Below, piece by piece: positions 1 through 9,850 of a DNA stretch of 32,500 bases. Source of the DNA: Prorocentrum cordatum (lineage: Eukaryota; Sar; Dinophyceae; Prorocentrales; Prorocentraceae); the NCBI GenBank assembly GCA_963575745.1, contig CAUYUJ010000670.1, positions 187,501-220,000 of the forward strand, written 5' to 3'. Below the pieces are notes generated by a model that saw only the letters and a program-made list of their open reading frames with translations, searched no databases and was not told the DNA's origin. Position 1 is the stretch's first letter, and every line of letters begins with the position of its first letter. The position numbers were made by a program, and so were the translations under genes.

Positions 1-8
1 CCGGTGAA

Positions 9-58
9 AGGATAACGCACCCGGCACCCGGAAGCGTTATCCTGGCACCCGGAAGCGT
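9..58. repeat. Short direct and inverted repeat at window start
   Basis: A 15-bp word, GGCACCCGGAAGCGT, occurs at 23-37 and again at 44-58. A 10-bp inverted pair, AGGATAACGC at 9-18 and GCGTTATCCT at 34-43, can form a small hairpin. A loosely similar string (ATTATAACGCTTCTGGCACC) lies near 23354. It looks like the edge of a larger repeat that starts before the window. Confidence 0.6.
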
Positions 59-121
59 CTCTATTCGTATTCTTATTTTCATTACAATTCTAATTGGGAT
101 GCCACCCGAGGCGGGGCGCTG

Positions 122-254
122 GAATTATTTATTTTCCTTCCATTTGCGCGGTGCTAATAATATCACTCGGCGAAAACCCCCCCAAATAATTATTTAATTA
201 CGGCGCGGTGCTAATGATAACGCCGGGGGGTTCCTTAATTGCTTCTCCGGGTTA
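122..254 (+). repeat. Dispersed AT-rich/GCTAAYGATAWCGCCGG repeat, copy A
   Basis: The block alternates AT-rich runs (AATTATTTATTTT type) with the core GTGCTAATRATA, seen at 151 and 208 (spacing 57), and ends in CGCCGGGGGGTT plus a GGGTTAG-like tail. The same order, with core spacing 56, recurs in the same orientation at 27242-27370. Related cores also occur in the tandem repeat at 26351 and 26742. No protein is evident. It behaves like a short non-coding dispersed repeat of unknown type. Confidence 0.65.
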
Positions 255-1262
255 GTGGTGCCGGTATCCGTCTTAGTCCCCTCGGGGGGCGGGCCGAGTT
301 GGCAGCGGATTTATCTTCCACGTCCTCGCTCGTCTGCACGTCTTTACGTCCTCTCTGGGCCTCCGGGATAACCCTCGTCGCTGCGGCCGGATTCGGAATT
401 TTGATCGAAGGTGCGTTCCAGCCGAGGTCTTGGTGGTCGATTTAGAGGGGCGTCGCCAACACCGTGGTCGGCAGGGAGGGGCCAGCTTCTAAGCCCACGC
501 TGCGGCCGAAGCGGCCCGATTTCAGCCCCCGCGCTGTGATTGAGACCGTGAGAGAGGGGAGAGAGATTGAGATAGAGGGGGGGGCTCAGCGGGCGCCAGA
601 AGAGGGCGAAATCGACCATTCATCTTTATCACATTGGCAGTGACTGCTCAGTAATAGGGGGAAGGAGAGGAAGGGGAGGAGGGATGAGGACCAGCACATG
701 CTCATTATGGCATCATGGCGTGTGCTCTCAGATACCATTGCAGTCCAGGCGCTGAAATAAAAAAAAGAATTCGGGATTGAGGCTCGCCATTGCCAGAAGC
801 AGCCCCTTCCTTCCCTATGTGTTGTTCGTTATGGTAGCACTGCGACTGTATAGTGGCGTTCAAACAAGTGGATCGATTGCGCCAACATTCGCATGTACGT
901 TGCCCGCGTAAGGCAGCGCGCAAGCGTTCTCCTTGCTGCGTGGTGTTTTGGGCTGCCAGCATCCATAATCCACCGCCCAAGGTCGCAATGCTGTCCCACA
1001 TATTACACTGTTCCTCGCCGTTCAATTATCGGGATGTTCCCGAGTGTGCTTAGACGCCGAGTTGTCCCGCAGCGCAGAGAGTTATATGAGCGGAAAAAGG
1101 GAGGGGCCAAAGGAGGGGGGCGGAATGGGAGGAGCGCAGTTGCGCGGAGAGCTATGGGAGGAGAGAGGCGGGAAGTGAGGGGAGGGGATGGAAGAGAAAG
1201 CAGTGGAGAGGGGGCGTCGGGACGGGAAGAGAGGAAAGGAGGAGGTGGGAGGGTTGGAGGCA
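255..1262. other. No recognisable gene
   Basis: The stretch contains GA-rich patches (about 540-690 and 1090-1260). A minus-strand open frame at 705-1025 has no recognisable motif. Nothing here supports a gene call. Confidence 0.5.
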
Positions 1263-1263
1263 G

Positions 1264-1680
1264 ATGGGGGGCGTGTAGACCCGTCTAGTGAGAGCCAAGC
1301 CGAAGGGATCCTTGCAGCCCCGAGGGCCAGGGGGCGAGAAGCCATTGGGGTCCATGGGAGGAGATCCAAGGAGCCCCTAAGGAGAGTGCTGCACACAGGG
1401 CCACTACATAGGGCGGGACGCCACTGGGATCTACAGGAGGTCAAGCCGTAGGTATCCAAGCAGCCTCCAGAGATAGTGCGTCACACGGGGTCAGTAGAGT
1501 GGAAAGTCAGGGAACCATAGGAGGCCAAGCTGCAGGGACCCAAGCGGCCTCCAGATGGAGTGCGATAGACAGGGGCAGTGTGGCGGGAAGCTGGGGATTT
1601 CTAGGAGGCCAAGTCGTAGGGATACAGGCAGTCGTCGGAAAGAAAGTGTGGCCGAGAGGGCCAGTGAGGCGGCAACACAA
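1264..1680 (+). repeat. Tandem repeat, ~83-bp unit, about 5 copies
   Basis: A unit built around GGAGGCCAAGYCGTAGGGAT followed by an AAGCAGCCTCCAGA-like block recurs. The anchor GGGRWYYWTAGGAGGYCAAG starts near 1347, 1427, 1510 and 1593, a spacing of 80-83 bp. A more diverged copy lies around 1285. Copies are imperfect, so this is an old minisatellite. Open frames crossing it are probably incidental. Confidence 0.75.
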
Positions 1681-1882
1681 ACGGATCCAGGGGAGGCCGA
1701 GCAAGGGGGGCCTGAGCGGCCAACAGAGAAGCTCGGTAGACAGAGCCAGATTCTTGGAGCGGAAGCTCATATGACCCGCCAACGTGCGGAATTTGAACGT
1801 TGCACGGGGGGAGGAGATTAGACAGGCCTAGGATGAACATGTATAGCCCCCCGTACGTTCCGAAACTGCACTCAGCAAGCAC

Positions 1883-2062
1883 AGCTCAGCACTCCGACCT
1901 CCAGCATCCGGCAACCGACCTTGCAGTTCCACCTCGGACTGTCGACCTCCAACCTCGACCAGCTCAGCACTCTGACCTCCATCATCCGGCACCCGAGCTC
2001 CACTTCCACCTGCACCCACTGACCTCCAGCTTCCACCAGCTCAACACTTTGATCTCCAGCCT
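1883..2062 (+). repeat. Tandem repeat, 78-bp unit, 2.3 copies
   Basis: AGCTCAGCACTCYGACCTCC starts at 1883 and 1961, with a diverged third start at 2039, a constant 78-bp period. Because 78 is a multiple of three, the + strand frame at 1800-2351 stays open with a 26-residue repeat rich in His, Gln, Leu and Pro. There is no domain and no independent sign of coding, so the repeat explains the open frame. Confidence 0.75.
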
Positions 2063-2589
2063 CCACGTCGACATGGATACCCTCTACCAACACCAACACC
2101 AATCGCAGACAATACCAAACCAATCACACAATACACACGGCCTGGCACCAACACAGGCCAACATAGAGCAATCGTTACGACGACACGCCCACCCAACGAC
2201 GCAGCACCACCGACGACTCCAAGAACAAGGATTCCTCCACCTCCTCCCCCTCCTTCCGTTTCACATAAATTGTTATATGTTTCGCATGCATGCCTCACCG
2301 TACACAGTAGTATGTTGGAGGCCACGGCCTCACTCACCTGGTCTCAAGTAGGCCCAGACTGCTTTGCGCATTGGTGGTCGCTCGTTCGTTCGTTCCGAAA
2401 TTGCAGAGGTGGGAGCGATACAGCCGCTCTTATACTGTCTTGGGAGCGCTCTCGAACAGCCGCGGCGCCCGATACATCCTCTAGACCCGGCAGTTACTAG
2501 TGCTTTTCGCTTGACACTCGTCAGAGTGAGTGGTCCGAACGGGCATTCATTGTCCCTGGCTGCGTGGCTAAAGTGGGATTGTTCTTCTT

Positions 2590-2716
2590 CTTGTTGCTGC
2601 TGGTGGTGGTGTTGCTGCTGCTGCAGGTGCTGCTGCCGCTGCTGTTGTTGTGGTTGTTGTTGTTGCTGTTGTTGGTGTTGGTGTTGCTGTTGTTGTAACT
2701 GTTGTTGTTTCTGTTG
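2590..2716 (+). repeat. Imperfect TTG/CTG trinucleotide tract
   Basis: A run of GTT/GCT/TGG trinucleotides. Read on the minus strand it gives a glutamine-rich stretch with scattered His and Leu inside an open frame at 2330-2767. PolyQ of this kind can be real in eukaryotic proteins, but nothing on either side is recognisable, so the tract is annotated only as a repeat. Confidence 0.8.
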
Positions 2717-2889
2717 AATTCTCACTACTGAAGAACAGTCATTGGTGATCCCCCCTCCGGTAACCATTGTGTTTTGTCAATTGAAGTGCTTCCCCCGGGG
2801 CTCGCACCCGGTTATTTAGCAGGGAACGTAATTAGGCTTAAATTGGGCCCCTGGCCCCCGTTTTACAACAACAGCGGCTCCCGCCGGAT

Positions 2890-3100
2890 ATTTTCTCACA
2901 ATGTATTTCCAAATCGCGCTCTCGCGCGGGTCCTCACAATTTATGTACGCGTCGCGCTCTCGCACGGGACTTCCTCGCAATTTATTCAGACGATGCGCCC
3001 TCGGTGCTCAGGAATCACGCTCTCGCTTTGGCTTTTCTCACGATTTACTTGGGAATCGCGCTATCGCTCGAGACTTCCTCGCGATTCACGCAGGACCTAC
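2890..3100 (+). repeat. Tandem repeat, ~40-bp unit, about 5 copies
   Basis: Units pair an ATCGCGCTCTCGC-like word with TTCCTCRCRATTTAY. The first word starts near 2913, 2952, 2993, 3014 and 3056. Most spacings are 39-42 bp and one unit is shortened. Divergence between units is high. No coding signal was recognised. Confidence 0.7.
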
Positions 3101-3411
3101 GCTTTAGTAACCCGCCTGCTCGACCTCGTCGCCTGGGCCCGCCTTCCCGACCGATTTGCCTGTCTGGTTCTACCATTTGTTTTCTGCTCCTTGCCCCCCT
3201 CCTGCTAATGTCTCTCGTGCTCCATTCTTCTCCCTCCCCTCCCACCCGTTCTCTCTTCCCTGTTTTTAGGGGCTGCACTAAATGCACGTGGCAGGTAATG
3301 AAGGTATACCGCAAGGGGGTACGATCGAAGTCGACGATGGCGGGCACCGAAGTTTTGATCTATACGTATTGATTGGCACGTGAGCTTATAGGATCGAACA
3401 GTCTTAAACTG

Positions 3412-3468
<57 letters not shown>

Positions 3469-3520
3469 ACTGCTGCTGTTGTTGTTGTTGCTGTTGGGCT
3501 TTGTTTGTTGTTGTTTGGCG
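3412..3520 (+). repeat. (GTT)n microsatellite
   Basis: About 19 uninterrupted GTT units run from 3413 to 3469, followed by interrupted GCT/GTT to about 3520. The complementary strand reads polyasparagine and other frames read polyvaline or polyleucine. All are trivial consequences of the repeat. Confidence 0.95.
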
Positions 3521-3529
3521 TCGTCCCCC

Positions 3530-3682
3530 CCGCGATTCACCCGCGACCCACCCCGCGACCCGCCCGCGACACACCCGCGACCCACCCAGGACCCACCCCG
3601 CGACCCGCCCGCGACCCACCCGCGTTCCACCCGCGACTCACACCGCGATCCACCCGCGACCCACCCCGCGACCCACCCACAT
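3530..3682 (+). repeat. CGCGACCCACCC minisatellite
   Basis: A 10-13 bp unit of the form CGCGACCCACCC recurs about a dozen times with small changes. It directly follows the GTT tract. Open frames reading Asp-Pro-Pro-Arg or Thr-His-Pro repeats here reflect the unit, not a gene. Confidence 0.9.
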
Positions 3683-3910
3683 TGATGTAACGAAAAATCA
3701 GCGCCTGCGGCGGGCTCGTTGTAGAATTTGTAGCCTCGCAGACTGCAGACGTCCCCCCGCCCCCATCACTCTTATCCGCGACTGCGGAGGGCCACGTAAT
3801 ACCTTTCCGCATGATCTTGTACGCACGAATTTCCGCTTTTCTCCCCTTCTTGGAGTCCGGGGGGGGGTTGGGCCCCGCGGGGAAGGGGGGGGGAGGGGCG
3901 GCGGGTGACG

Positions 3911-3968
<58 letters not shown>
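3911..3968 (+). repeat. (GAC)n microsatellite
   Basis: About 19 perfect GAC/ACG/CGA units. The tract gives polyarginine or polyserine in the overlapping frames and explains the long open frames around it. Confidence 0.95.
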
Positions 3969-3970
<2 letters not shown>

Positions 3971-4017
3971 GGGGACGGTTGGGAGGAGGCCGCGAGCACT
4001 CCATGTCCGTGGGGGCT

Positions 4018-4329
4018 CTAGCGGGGGCGGACACGGTTGGAGGACGCCGCGTGCTCGCGCGCGGCCGCTAGCCGCTCCCCCTCGGCCGTCTCACTCGCAG
4101 CCTCCCTGGCACGGGCACCCGCGGCGCTTCGCTTGGCGCCTTGCCTCGCGCCCTGGCCGCCCCGCGAGCGCGGCCCCTCCTCGCGCCCGCGGGCGGCCTC
4201 TTCTTCAGCCTCCTCCGCAGCCGCCTCGGCCTCCTTCAGCCACGCAAGCCTCCCATGCTCGACGATGCCGTCGGCGTTCATGCCGTAGGCCTTCCATGTG
4301 CTGAAGCAGTCGAGGAGGCGGGGCCTCAC
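4018..4329 (-). other. Possible coding fragment, charged coiled-coil-like
   Basis: I do not recognise this frame. On the minus strand it begins with a stretch rich in Trp, Phe and Leu (LLDCFSTWKAYGM), followed by an Ala/Glu/Arg-rich segment of about 60 residues that could form a charged coiled coil. The first displayed codon is GTG and the frame stays open further upstream, so no real start is defined. The DNA is very GC-rich with few chance stops, which favours a false open frame. The FSTWK segment is the only non-repetitive hint of protein. It could be a decayed exon, or nothing. Confidence 0.2.
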
Positions 4330-4483
4330 TCCGTGCCCGGGCGCCGCTGCATCGCCTCCTCGCTCCTGGCCGCCCTCGGTGTTCCTGGCACCTCCTCCGG
4401 CTGGCTCGCCGCCGGCCGCCTCTCACGCGCGTCTCACCTCCGGCCCCACCCCTCCGTGCACGGCCACCGTGGCTTCCCTCCTC

Positions 4484-4655
4484 ACCACCCACCAAACCAC
4501 CCCAACCCAACCCGAAGGCCCAAATTTATCCTCGATTTCCAGTGGGGGGGGGTCGGGGAACGTTGAAAAAACGCATGGTATCCGTACCCCCCCCAACCCG
4601 AAATTCGGGTCAAATTCGGGTCTTCGGGTTGGGTTGGGGTGGTCTGGTAGGTAGT
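4484..4655. mobile_element. 172-bp foldback (MITE-like) element
   Basis: Terminal inverted repeats of 44 bp lie at 4484-4527 and 4612-4655. The right arm contains CTTCGGGTTGGGTTGGGGTG, matched by the reverse complement of the left arm. The two arms differ at five positions, all transitions. The interior has C and G runs and a small CCCGAAATTCGGG palindrome. No open frame of interest is present. Flanking CCTCCTC and CACCTCCTG share a short word but no clear target-site duplication. This fits a non-autonomous inverted-repeat element, though other foldback DNA is possible. Confidence 0.7.
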
Positions 4656-4827
4656 CACCTCCTGCACGGGCGCGGGTGGAGCCTATCGGCGAGCCTCCTC
4701 CTCTGCTCCCTGGTCTCCGCCGCCCTGCCGCCCTGGCAATCGGCGAAGGGCGAAGAGCAAACCTCTTCTCGCCTTGGAGGGTGCCGAGGGTGGCCGCCGC
4801 GCCGCAGGCCCCGCAGGTCGTGCACAC

Positions 4828-5345
4828 GACGCCCAGATTACAAGCATGAAGTGCGAGCCCCATAGCGAGGGGGCCTACACCTTAGGCGATGCTTAAGAAA
4901 ACGTAAGTGTTCGGCCCGAGTCTCGATTATTCTTAACTTTTCAATGTAAATCCCAAGATTTTGATAGAAGTTCTGGGTTTTATTCAAGTTCTGAGACTCT
5001 GAATTTCTTAAACCATGATTTCGAAAGCATTTCGCAGGGTGTGTGACATCCTCACGATGGCCCCCTTGGGGTGCTCCAAGTGCGACGACTGGTAGAGTTT
5101 GCCGATGGCCCGCTCGGATTGCCAACACGAAGTGCGGGGCCCAGAAGGAGGGGGGCTCCCGCTCGAGACTTCCTTCCAATTCGCTCACAAACGGAGCCCC
5201 CGCTTGAGCCACCCTCACGATTTGCTCCACTGGGGTGCTCAAGTGTTGTGCCTGGTAGAGTTTGCCGATGACCCGCTCGGATTGCCAACGTAAAATGCAG
5301 GCCCCATAGGGAGGGGGCTCCCGCTCGACAGTTCCCTCAAGGTAA
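4828..5345 (+). repeat. Tandem repeat, 162-bp unit, two copies plus a partial
   Basis: GGTAGAGTTTGCCGATG occurs at 5091 and again about 162 bp later at 5253. Each is followed by CCCGCTCGGATTGCCAAC and a GGAGGGGGCTCCCGCTCGA block. A partial unit lies at about 4828-4885 (GAAGTGCGAGCCCCATAGCG). The intervening 4886-5040 is AT-richer, with TCTGAA/AAGTTCT words and no gene. Confidence 0.75.
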
Positions 5346-5471
5346 GCTACTTGAGTGTGTGATTGTGTATGGTGATGGTGAGTGATGCTCACCATGAGTT
5401 GTGATAATCAATTCGCGTGTTGGCATAAGTAAGTGAGTTCGTGAGTGTGCGTGTGTAAGTCCGAAAGAAAG

Positions 5472-5718
5472 ATGGTGACGATGATGATGCTGATGATGAT
5501 GATCATGATGTTGATAGTGACGATGATGATGACAAGGATGATGATCATGCTGATGAGGATGAAGATGAGGATGATGCTGCTGATGATGATGACGACAATG
5601 ATGATGCAGATGATGGTGATATTGATGATGGTGCTGATATTGGTGCTGATGATGCTGCTGATCATGCTGCTGATGATGATGGTGGTGGTGATGATGATGC
5701 TGATGATGGTGCTGATAA
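5472..5718 (+). repeat. Long imperfect GAT/ATG trinucleotide tract
   Basis: About 250 bp of GATGAT with interruptions such as GCT, GTG, GAC and CAT. It yields polymethionine, polyaspartate or polyhistidine frames. The complementary strand is the His-rich part of a long open frame at 5337-6116, which is therefore not called as a gene. Confidence 0.9.
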
Positions 5719-5850
5719 GTGCGTGGGCGTGTGAGTGTGTGCGTGTGGAAAAGAGAGGGGAGGAGGAAGAGGAGGAGAAGGAGGAGGAGTAGGAGATAGT
5801 GCGCGGGGTGTGTGCAGAGAACACAAGACCCCCACACTGAAAGTGTGGAA

Positions 5851-5858
5851 AAGAGAGG

Positions 5859-5895
<37 letters not shown>

Positions 5896-5935
5896 CGAGA
5901 GAGACAGGGAAAGGGAGAGGGAGAGGCAGAGAGGC
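5851..5935 (+). repeat. (GA)n microsatellite
   Basis: GAGAGA runs with AAAG and GCGA interruptions, preceded by a GGAGGA-rich patch at 5755-5795. It makes Arg-Glu repeat frames on one strand and Leu-Ser repeat frames on the other. Confidence 0.9.
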
Positions 5936-6116
5936 GGGGGTCGCCGCAGGGGTGGGGGGGCGGAGCATTCGCAGGGGTCTCACCCGCCCTCCGACAGGTG
6001 CCACACACCCGCGGCCGACGAGCCAGGCCCAGCAATGCGACGAAATAGCGTGTCCAGCCTAGCCCAGCAGCATGTCCCCCGGGCAGCCGGGCGTCGGGCC
6101 ATGCAGCACGGCGCAT

Positions 6117-7073
6117 TCAGCACGGCCCATCACCGGGAATAGTGCCAGAGGCTGCAGGGCGATCGGCGTCTCCCCACCTCTCCCAGCATGTCGCTCGACG
6201 GGTCCAGCTGGACGGCAAGTTGCCATGTTCTCTTAGCGTGCTGAAAGTTTTTGGAAACAGTCTGCTGTACCATGTCATCGAATTTGAAGAACGTATGATA
6301 CGCAGAACGGCTAGAATGGCGTCTGCACACTTGGCAAGACAGTTTTTGCACGACAATGCTCCGCGTGGAGTACTCATCTGTGATGCCGTCGCCCAGAACC
6401 CCGCGACGAAGGCGGTGCCAGGCCAGGCAATCGTAGCGAAGTCTGAGATGGCGCTCGTCAGCGCATCGAAGGAGACCGTGGCTTGGGGATGGTGTTGCTG
6501 TTCCGCCTGCTGGGTATAGCACTGCTTGAGGAGGAGTACGGCCTTGTCCAGCAGCAGATACTCCCACTCGTGCCACTTCAAGTCACTTGGATGCTGACTG
6601 CATACAGCGCAGTTGTAGTCCCCGCACTGGTCGAGGAGTGCGACCAGCACCGCTGGGACCGACAGGACATGCTCTGTGGAGGTCGCGAGCGGCTGCATCA
6701 AGGCCTGGACAATTGCTAGTCGGCCGCGTCCTCTGTCGGGCGTTTCGTCAGGGAGCCTTGCAGGCCCGCCAAGAAGACTTGCGGTTTCATGGTCTTCTGC
6801 CTCTTCGTCTGGAAGGGTCGCAAGAGCAACAGCTGCCGTGAGGGATCCCCGCGTCTGAAGCCAAAACGCAGCTTCGGAGCCTCCCCCATCCGTGCACTGA
6901 TGCCCACGATCAACGTCGACGCTGACGTTAGCAATCCTGGTTGGATCCTTGGCGGAGCGAACGTGCAAGTGGACGGCGACTTCCTCGGAACCAAGCCAAC
7001 CGCGCAGTAACGACAATCGCAAGCCAACCGCCAAGCAACCGCCAAGCAAACCGCGCAGCAACCGACGGTGCAA
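6117..7073 (-). CDS. Hypothetical protein fragment, unknown function
   Basis: I do not recognise this protein. It is the most protein-like unexplained frame in the window: 318 codons, little low complexity and a balanced residue mix. The first displayed codon is TTG. The first in-frame ATG is at 6698-6696 (residue 126), leaving about 193 residues. The region after that ATG contains a Cys pair (CAVC), a KWHEWEYLLLDKAVLLLKQC helix-like stretch and a second Cys cluster (CKNCLAKC). The N-terminal part before the ATG overlaps short AACCGCCAAGC-type repeats at 7000-7068, so its hydrophobic leader may be an artefact. No intron borders were assigned. It may be a real exon, a decayed gene or part of a transposon. 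Confidence 0.35.
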   Translation of the reverse strand: MHRRLLRGLLGGCLAVGLRLSLLRGWLGSEEVAVHLHVRSAKDPTRIANVSVDVDRGHQCTDGGGSEAAFWLQTRGSLTAAVALATLPDEEAEDHETASLLGGPARLPDETPDRGRGRLAIVQALMQPLATSTEHVLSVPAVLVALLDQCGDYNCAVCSQHPSDLKWHEWEYLLLDKAVLLLKQCYTQQAEQQHHPQATVSFDALTSAISDFATIAWPGTAFVAGFWATASQMSTPRGALSCKNCLAKCADAILAVLRIIRSSNSMTWYSRLFPKTFSTLREHGNLPSSWTRRATCWERWGDADRPAASGTIPGDGPC

Positions 7074-7129
7074 GCAGCGTGGGTTTGGGGAGGCGCCACG
7101 GCGTCTTGAAAGCTATCTGCAAGCAGCAG

Positions 7130-7720
7130 CTTGAGGAAGTATGTTTCTTCAACCTTCTTCTTCTGCTCCTCCTCCTTCGTTGCACCAGAAGGTTCTCTTG
7201 ACCTTGAGTTTCAAGCCCGATGGGCGCTCGCGGCCACAGTGCCTTCAAGCTGGTGCCACCATGGCATCGGGCCCACCACGATGGTCAAGCACCCCAAAGC
7301 CGTACCACTTTACGTCCTCCGTTCTCCTCCCTGCCCGTTCTCCTTTCTCAAGATCTGCCTCTTGCTCTCTTCCTCCCGAGCGTCTCCAGGGCTCTCAGCG
7401 GCCTCAGCGTCTCCATGGCTCTCTCCTCCTCTTCGCTTCTCGTTCTCTTTTCCTTTCTCCTCCTCCATGGGTTCTTTCTGATTGTCACCCTCCTCCGATC
7501 ATGACCATATTGTACCTTGTTATGATCCTTGCCCCCTACTCTCTCCTCCATTCTCCCTCCCCCGCTCATTTTCCTCCTCTTCTTCCTTTCCCCTTCTATT
7601 CATGCTCGTGTTCAATATACCGCCTCTCTTGTTCCTCAACTTTCTCCCTCACCTCTCCTAGGTGTCATTGTTCCCGTCCCCCTTTTTCCCTTGCTGTTCC
7701 TCCCACGCCTCACGATGGAT
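7130..7720. other. Pyrimidine-rich stretch, no gene recognised
   Basis: The + strand is rich in CTTCTC, TCCTCC and CTCTCTTCC words, giving several overlapping Ser/Leu/Pro-rich open frames. None has a domain or an internal repeat that would argue for coding. Confidence 0.5.
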
Positions 7721-9690
7721 AGGACGAGGCGAGAAGAGAAAGATCACGATCGGACGAGTGAATTCCTGCCACAGACCCTCACAAGACAGACGGGCTCTAA
7801 TGCCACAGGTTTGTCTGGCAGCTTGTGGGAATGAAGCCAAGGCAAGCAAGAGACAGCAGGTTCATGCACGGAATCTGGAGGGAAACAGGAATGAACGTTT
7901 GAGATGCCGAACATATTGAACTAACGGGGTAAGACAAGGAGGCGAGGAGAGCGTCTTGGATTCGCGCTCCGTGCATCTCTCGGCCTGACTCGTCCCCAGT
8001 GCCAGGAACAATTCTGCAGACTCGTAAGCGCACCCACTCACACACTTGACGAATATCATGCCAGCGATTGGGAGCAAAACGGCAGGCCTGAAATGCAGTC
8101 TAAGGCCCAGTGAGCTCGCGCGTCACACCTTGGGATTCCCGTGAGGTCAGGTGCCGGGGCCAGTGTGAGACAATATAAAAGGCTGGAGAGCAGAAGCGTC
8201 AGCAGCATCCTCCCCCTCATCTGCCAGTGCACGGCACATGCGAGACTCGAGAAGGAGGCGTTTGCAGCATGCCTCGCACGGACCAGCGCAGTCCCGCACC
8301 CGGTGGCCCTCGCAGAAGGCCCCCGCGTGCCATTGGCGCGTCCACCCCCCCACCCCACCCGCCCTTCCCAGCGACGGCAGCTTCCTTAGCTCTCAGCGCC
8401 ACCTCGGCGGGTAGCCAGTAGCGGGCACTTCGGCAGCGCGCAGGGAGGTAGCAAGAAAGTGGCAGGGCGGACCATTTCTGCGTGGGATGGTGCACGGCAG
8501 GAGAGCGCCACCTTCCTGCACGGACCAAAGTTCTCATCTATCTGAGCACCTTGCATGGTGGTGCAGTGGCTCGTTTGTTCGCGCGCCCTCCCAGCTCAGC
8601 CCGAGCCCCCCGCCCCCGGGTCCAGCCGCCGGGCGCCGCCCCATGCACGGCGGCGCCGCCGCGGCGCGTGCCGTGGGGCGGCTGGCGCGGGCCGAGGTGG
8701 CCACTGGCGGCGCGGCCCCGCCATGTGGGGCTGGGGCGGGGCGCATCTCAGCGGCCGCCCGCGCCCCTCCTGCGTCGCCGCCGTCGCCACCGTGGCCGCC
8801 GCACCAGACATCTAGCGTCCTGGACATGTCAGTTCAGAGGTTTCTCGCCGCCGTTTTCGGCCTCCTTGGCCCTGGCCCTGACTACATGGGAAATATGAAT
8901 ATCATTCTTGCTACGACCAACTATTTACTACGGACAAGAGTGAAATGTTATCCAGCGTGGACCCCTAAACAGTGTGTTTTACCATACTGAAAGGTGCAAT
9001 CTACGAGGTGCAATCTAGCCACCCACCCACCCACCCGCAACTTGGTTTTGCAAAACCCGTGCGGCGGCGATTGCAATGACTGGTTGGCACTTGCTGGCGC
9101 ATCGCTGCCGCCGCGCTTGCGCGCGCAGGCTCGCGCGCGCAGCGGCCAGCTAGTCTGGCTCGACCGAGGCGGCCGCGGTGTCGCTGACCGCTGGGGACCC
9201 AGCGCGTCTCTCAGGCTTCGCTGACGCGCGGGCATTTCAGTGCTAGCTGGTGAATCGGATGGGTGCGGTATCATGGCGTCCTCGACAACGTCAGACACGT
9301 GAGATAGTAATGGTATCGGCGACGATGATGACGATGACGACGGCGAGGCCAATGACAGCGCCGATGCTGATCACGCCAATGACGATGATGGTATCCACGG
9401 GTTGGCGATGAAGTTCCCGGAATGATTTCGACCTGGGCGCGCGGCCGACGGGCGCGAGTGGCCCGCAAGGAGTTATTTGACAGGGATCGCGCCCCCCCCC
9501 CCCCGCAAGCGAGCAAACGCGTCCGAATGAGTTCGGCATGCGCGCGCGGGGGGCCTGCCTGGTCGCTCTCGGTGAACATGTTGAGAACCGAGTGTTGTCG
9601 CAAGATGTCGCACGCGAGCCGTCCCCGCCGGGGGGCTCTCCGAGCTCCGCCCGGCGCGTCCTTGGGCGAGCGGGTATTCGTCGGCCGTCT
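7721..9690. other. No recognisable gene
   Basis: GC-rich DNA with several overlapping open frames and no motif. Minor structures: a 15-bp near-duplication AGGTGCAATCTA at about 8992 and 9007, then a short CCAC run; GAT/GAC-rich patches at 9320-9410; and a C-run at about 9490-9503. A TATAAAAGG word near 8175 is noted under rejected items. Confidence 0.5.
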
Positions 9691-9692
9691 CT

Positions 9693-9850
9693 CAGGAGGA
9701 AAAGAAACACACAGACACAATTAATCGTCGATTCCCCAGAAAATATGGGAAAATATGGGAAGTGGGGGGGAAGACAAAACCCAGAAAATATGGGAAAACA
9801 TGGTGAATCTTTCTATTTGTGTGTATTTATTTGTGTGTCCTGGGGCCCCT
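9693..9850 (+). mobile_element. ~160-bp dispersed element, copy 1
   Basis: The block runs from CAGGAGGAAAAGAAACACAC through GACACAATTAATCGTCGATT, two GAAAATATGGGAAAA-type words and TGTGTATTTATTTGTGTGTC to GGGCCCC. The same sequence with few changes lies at 17329-17488, and a diverged copy at 28471-28570. The ends (GACACAATTAAT near the left, ATTTATTTGTGTGTC near the right) are imperfect inverted repeats. It contains no coding capacity. It is probably a non-autonomous transposon or a short retroposon. Confidence 0.7.

Noticed and set aside
2330-2767. PolyQ transcription-factor-like protein on the minus strand
   Set aside because: Apart from the trinucleotide tract there is no DNA-binding or other domain.
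5195-5215. Reverse-strand SL-like CTTGAGCC word
   Set aside because: The match ends after eight bases and does not continue into the SL.
5337-6116. His-rich minus-strand frame of 259 codons
   Set aside because: It is explained by the GAT/ATG and GA microsatellites.
8170-8185. TATAAAAGG word resembling a TATA box
   Set aside because: Dinoflagellate promoters generally lack a canonical TATA box, and no gene or transcript start is visible downstream.
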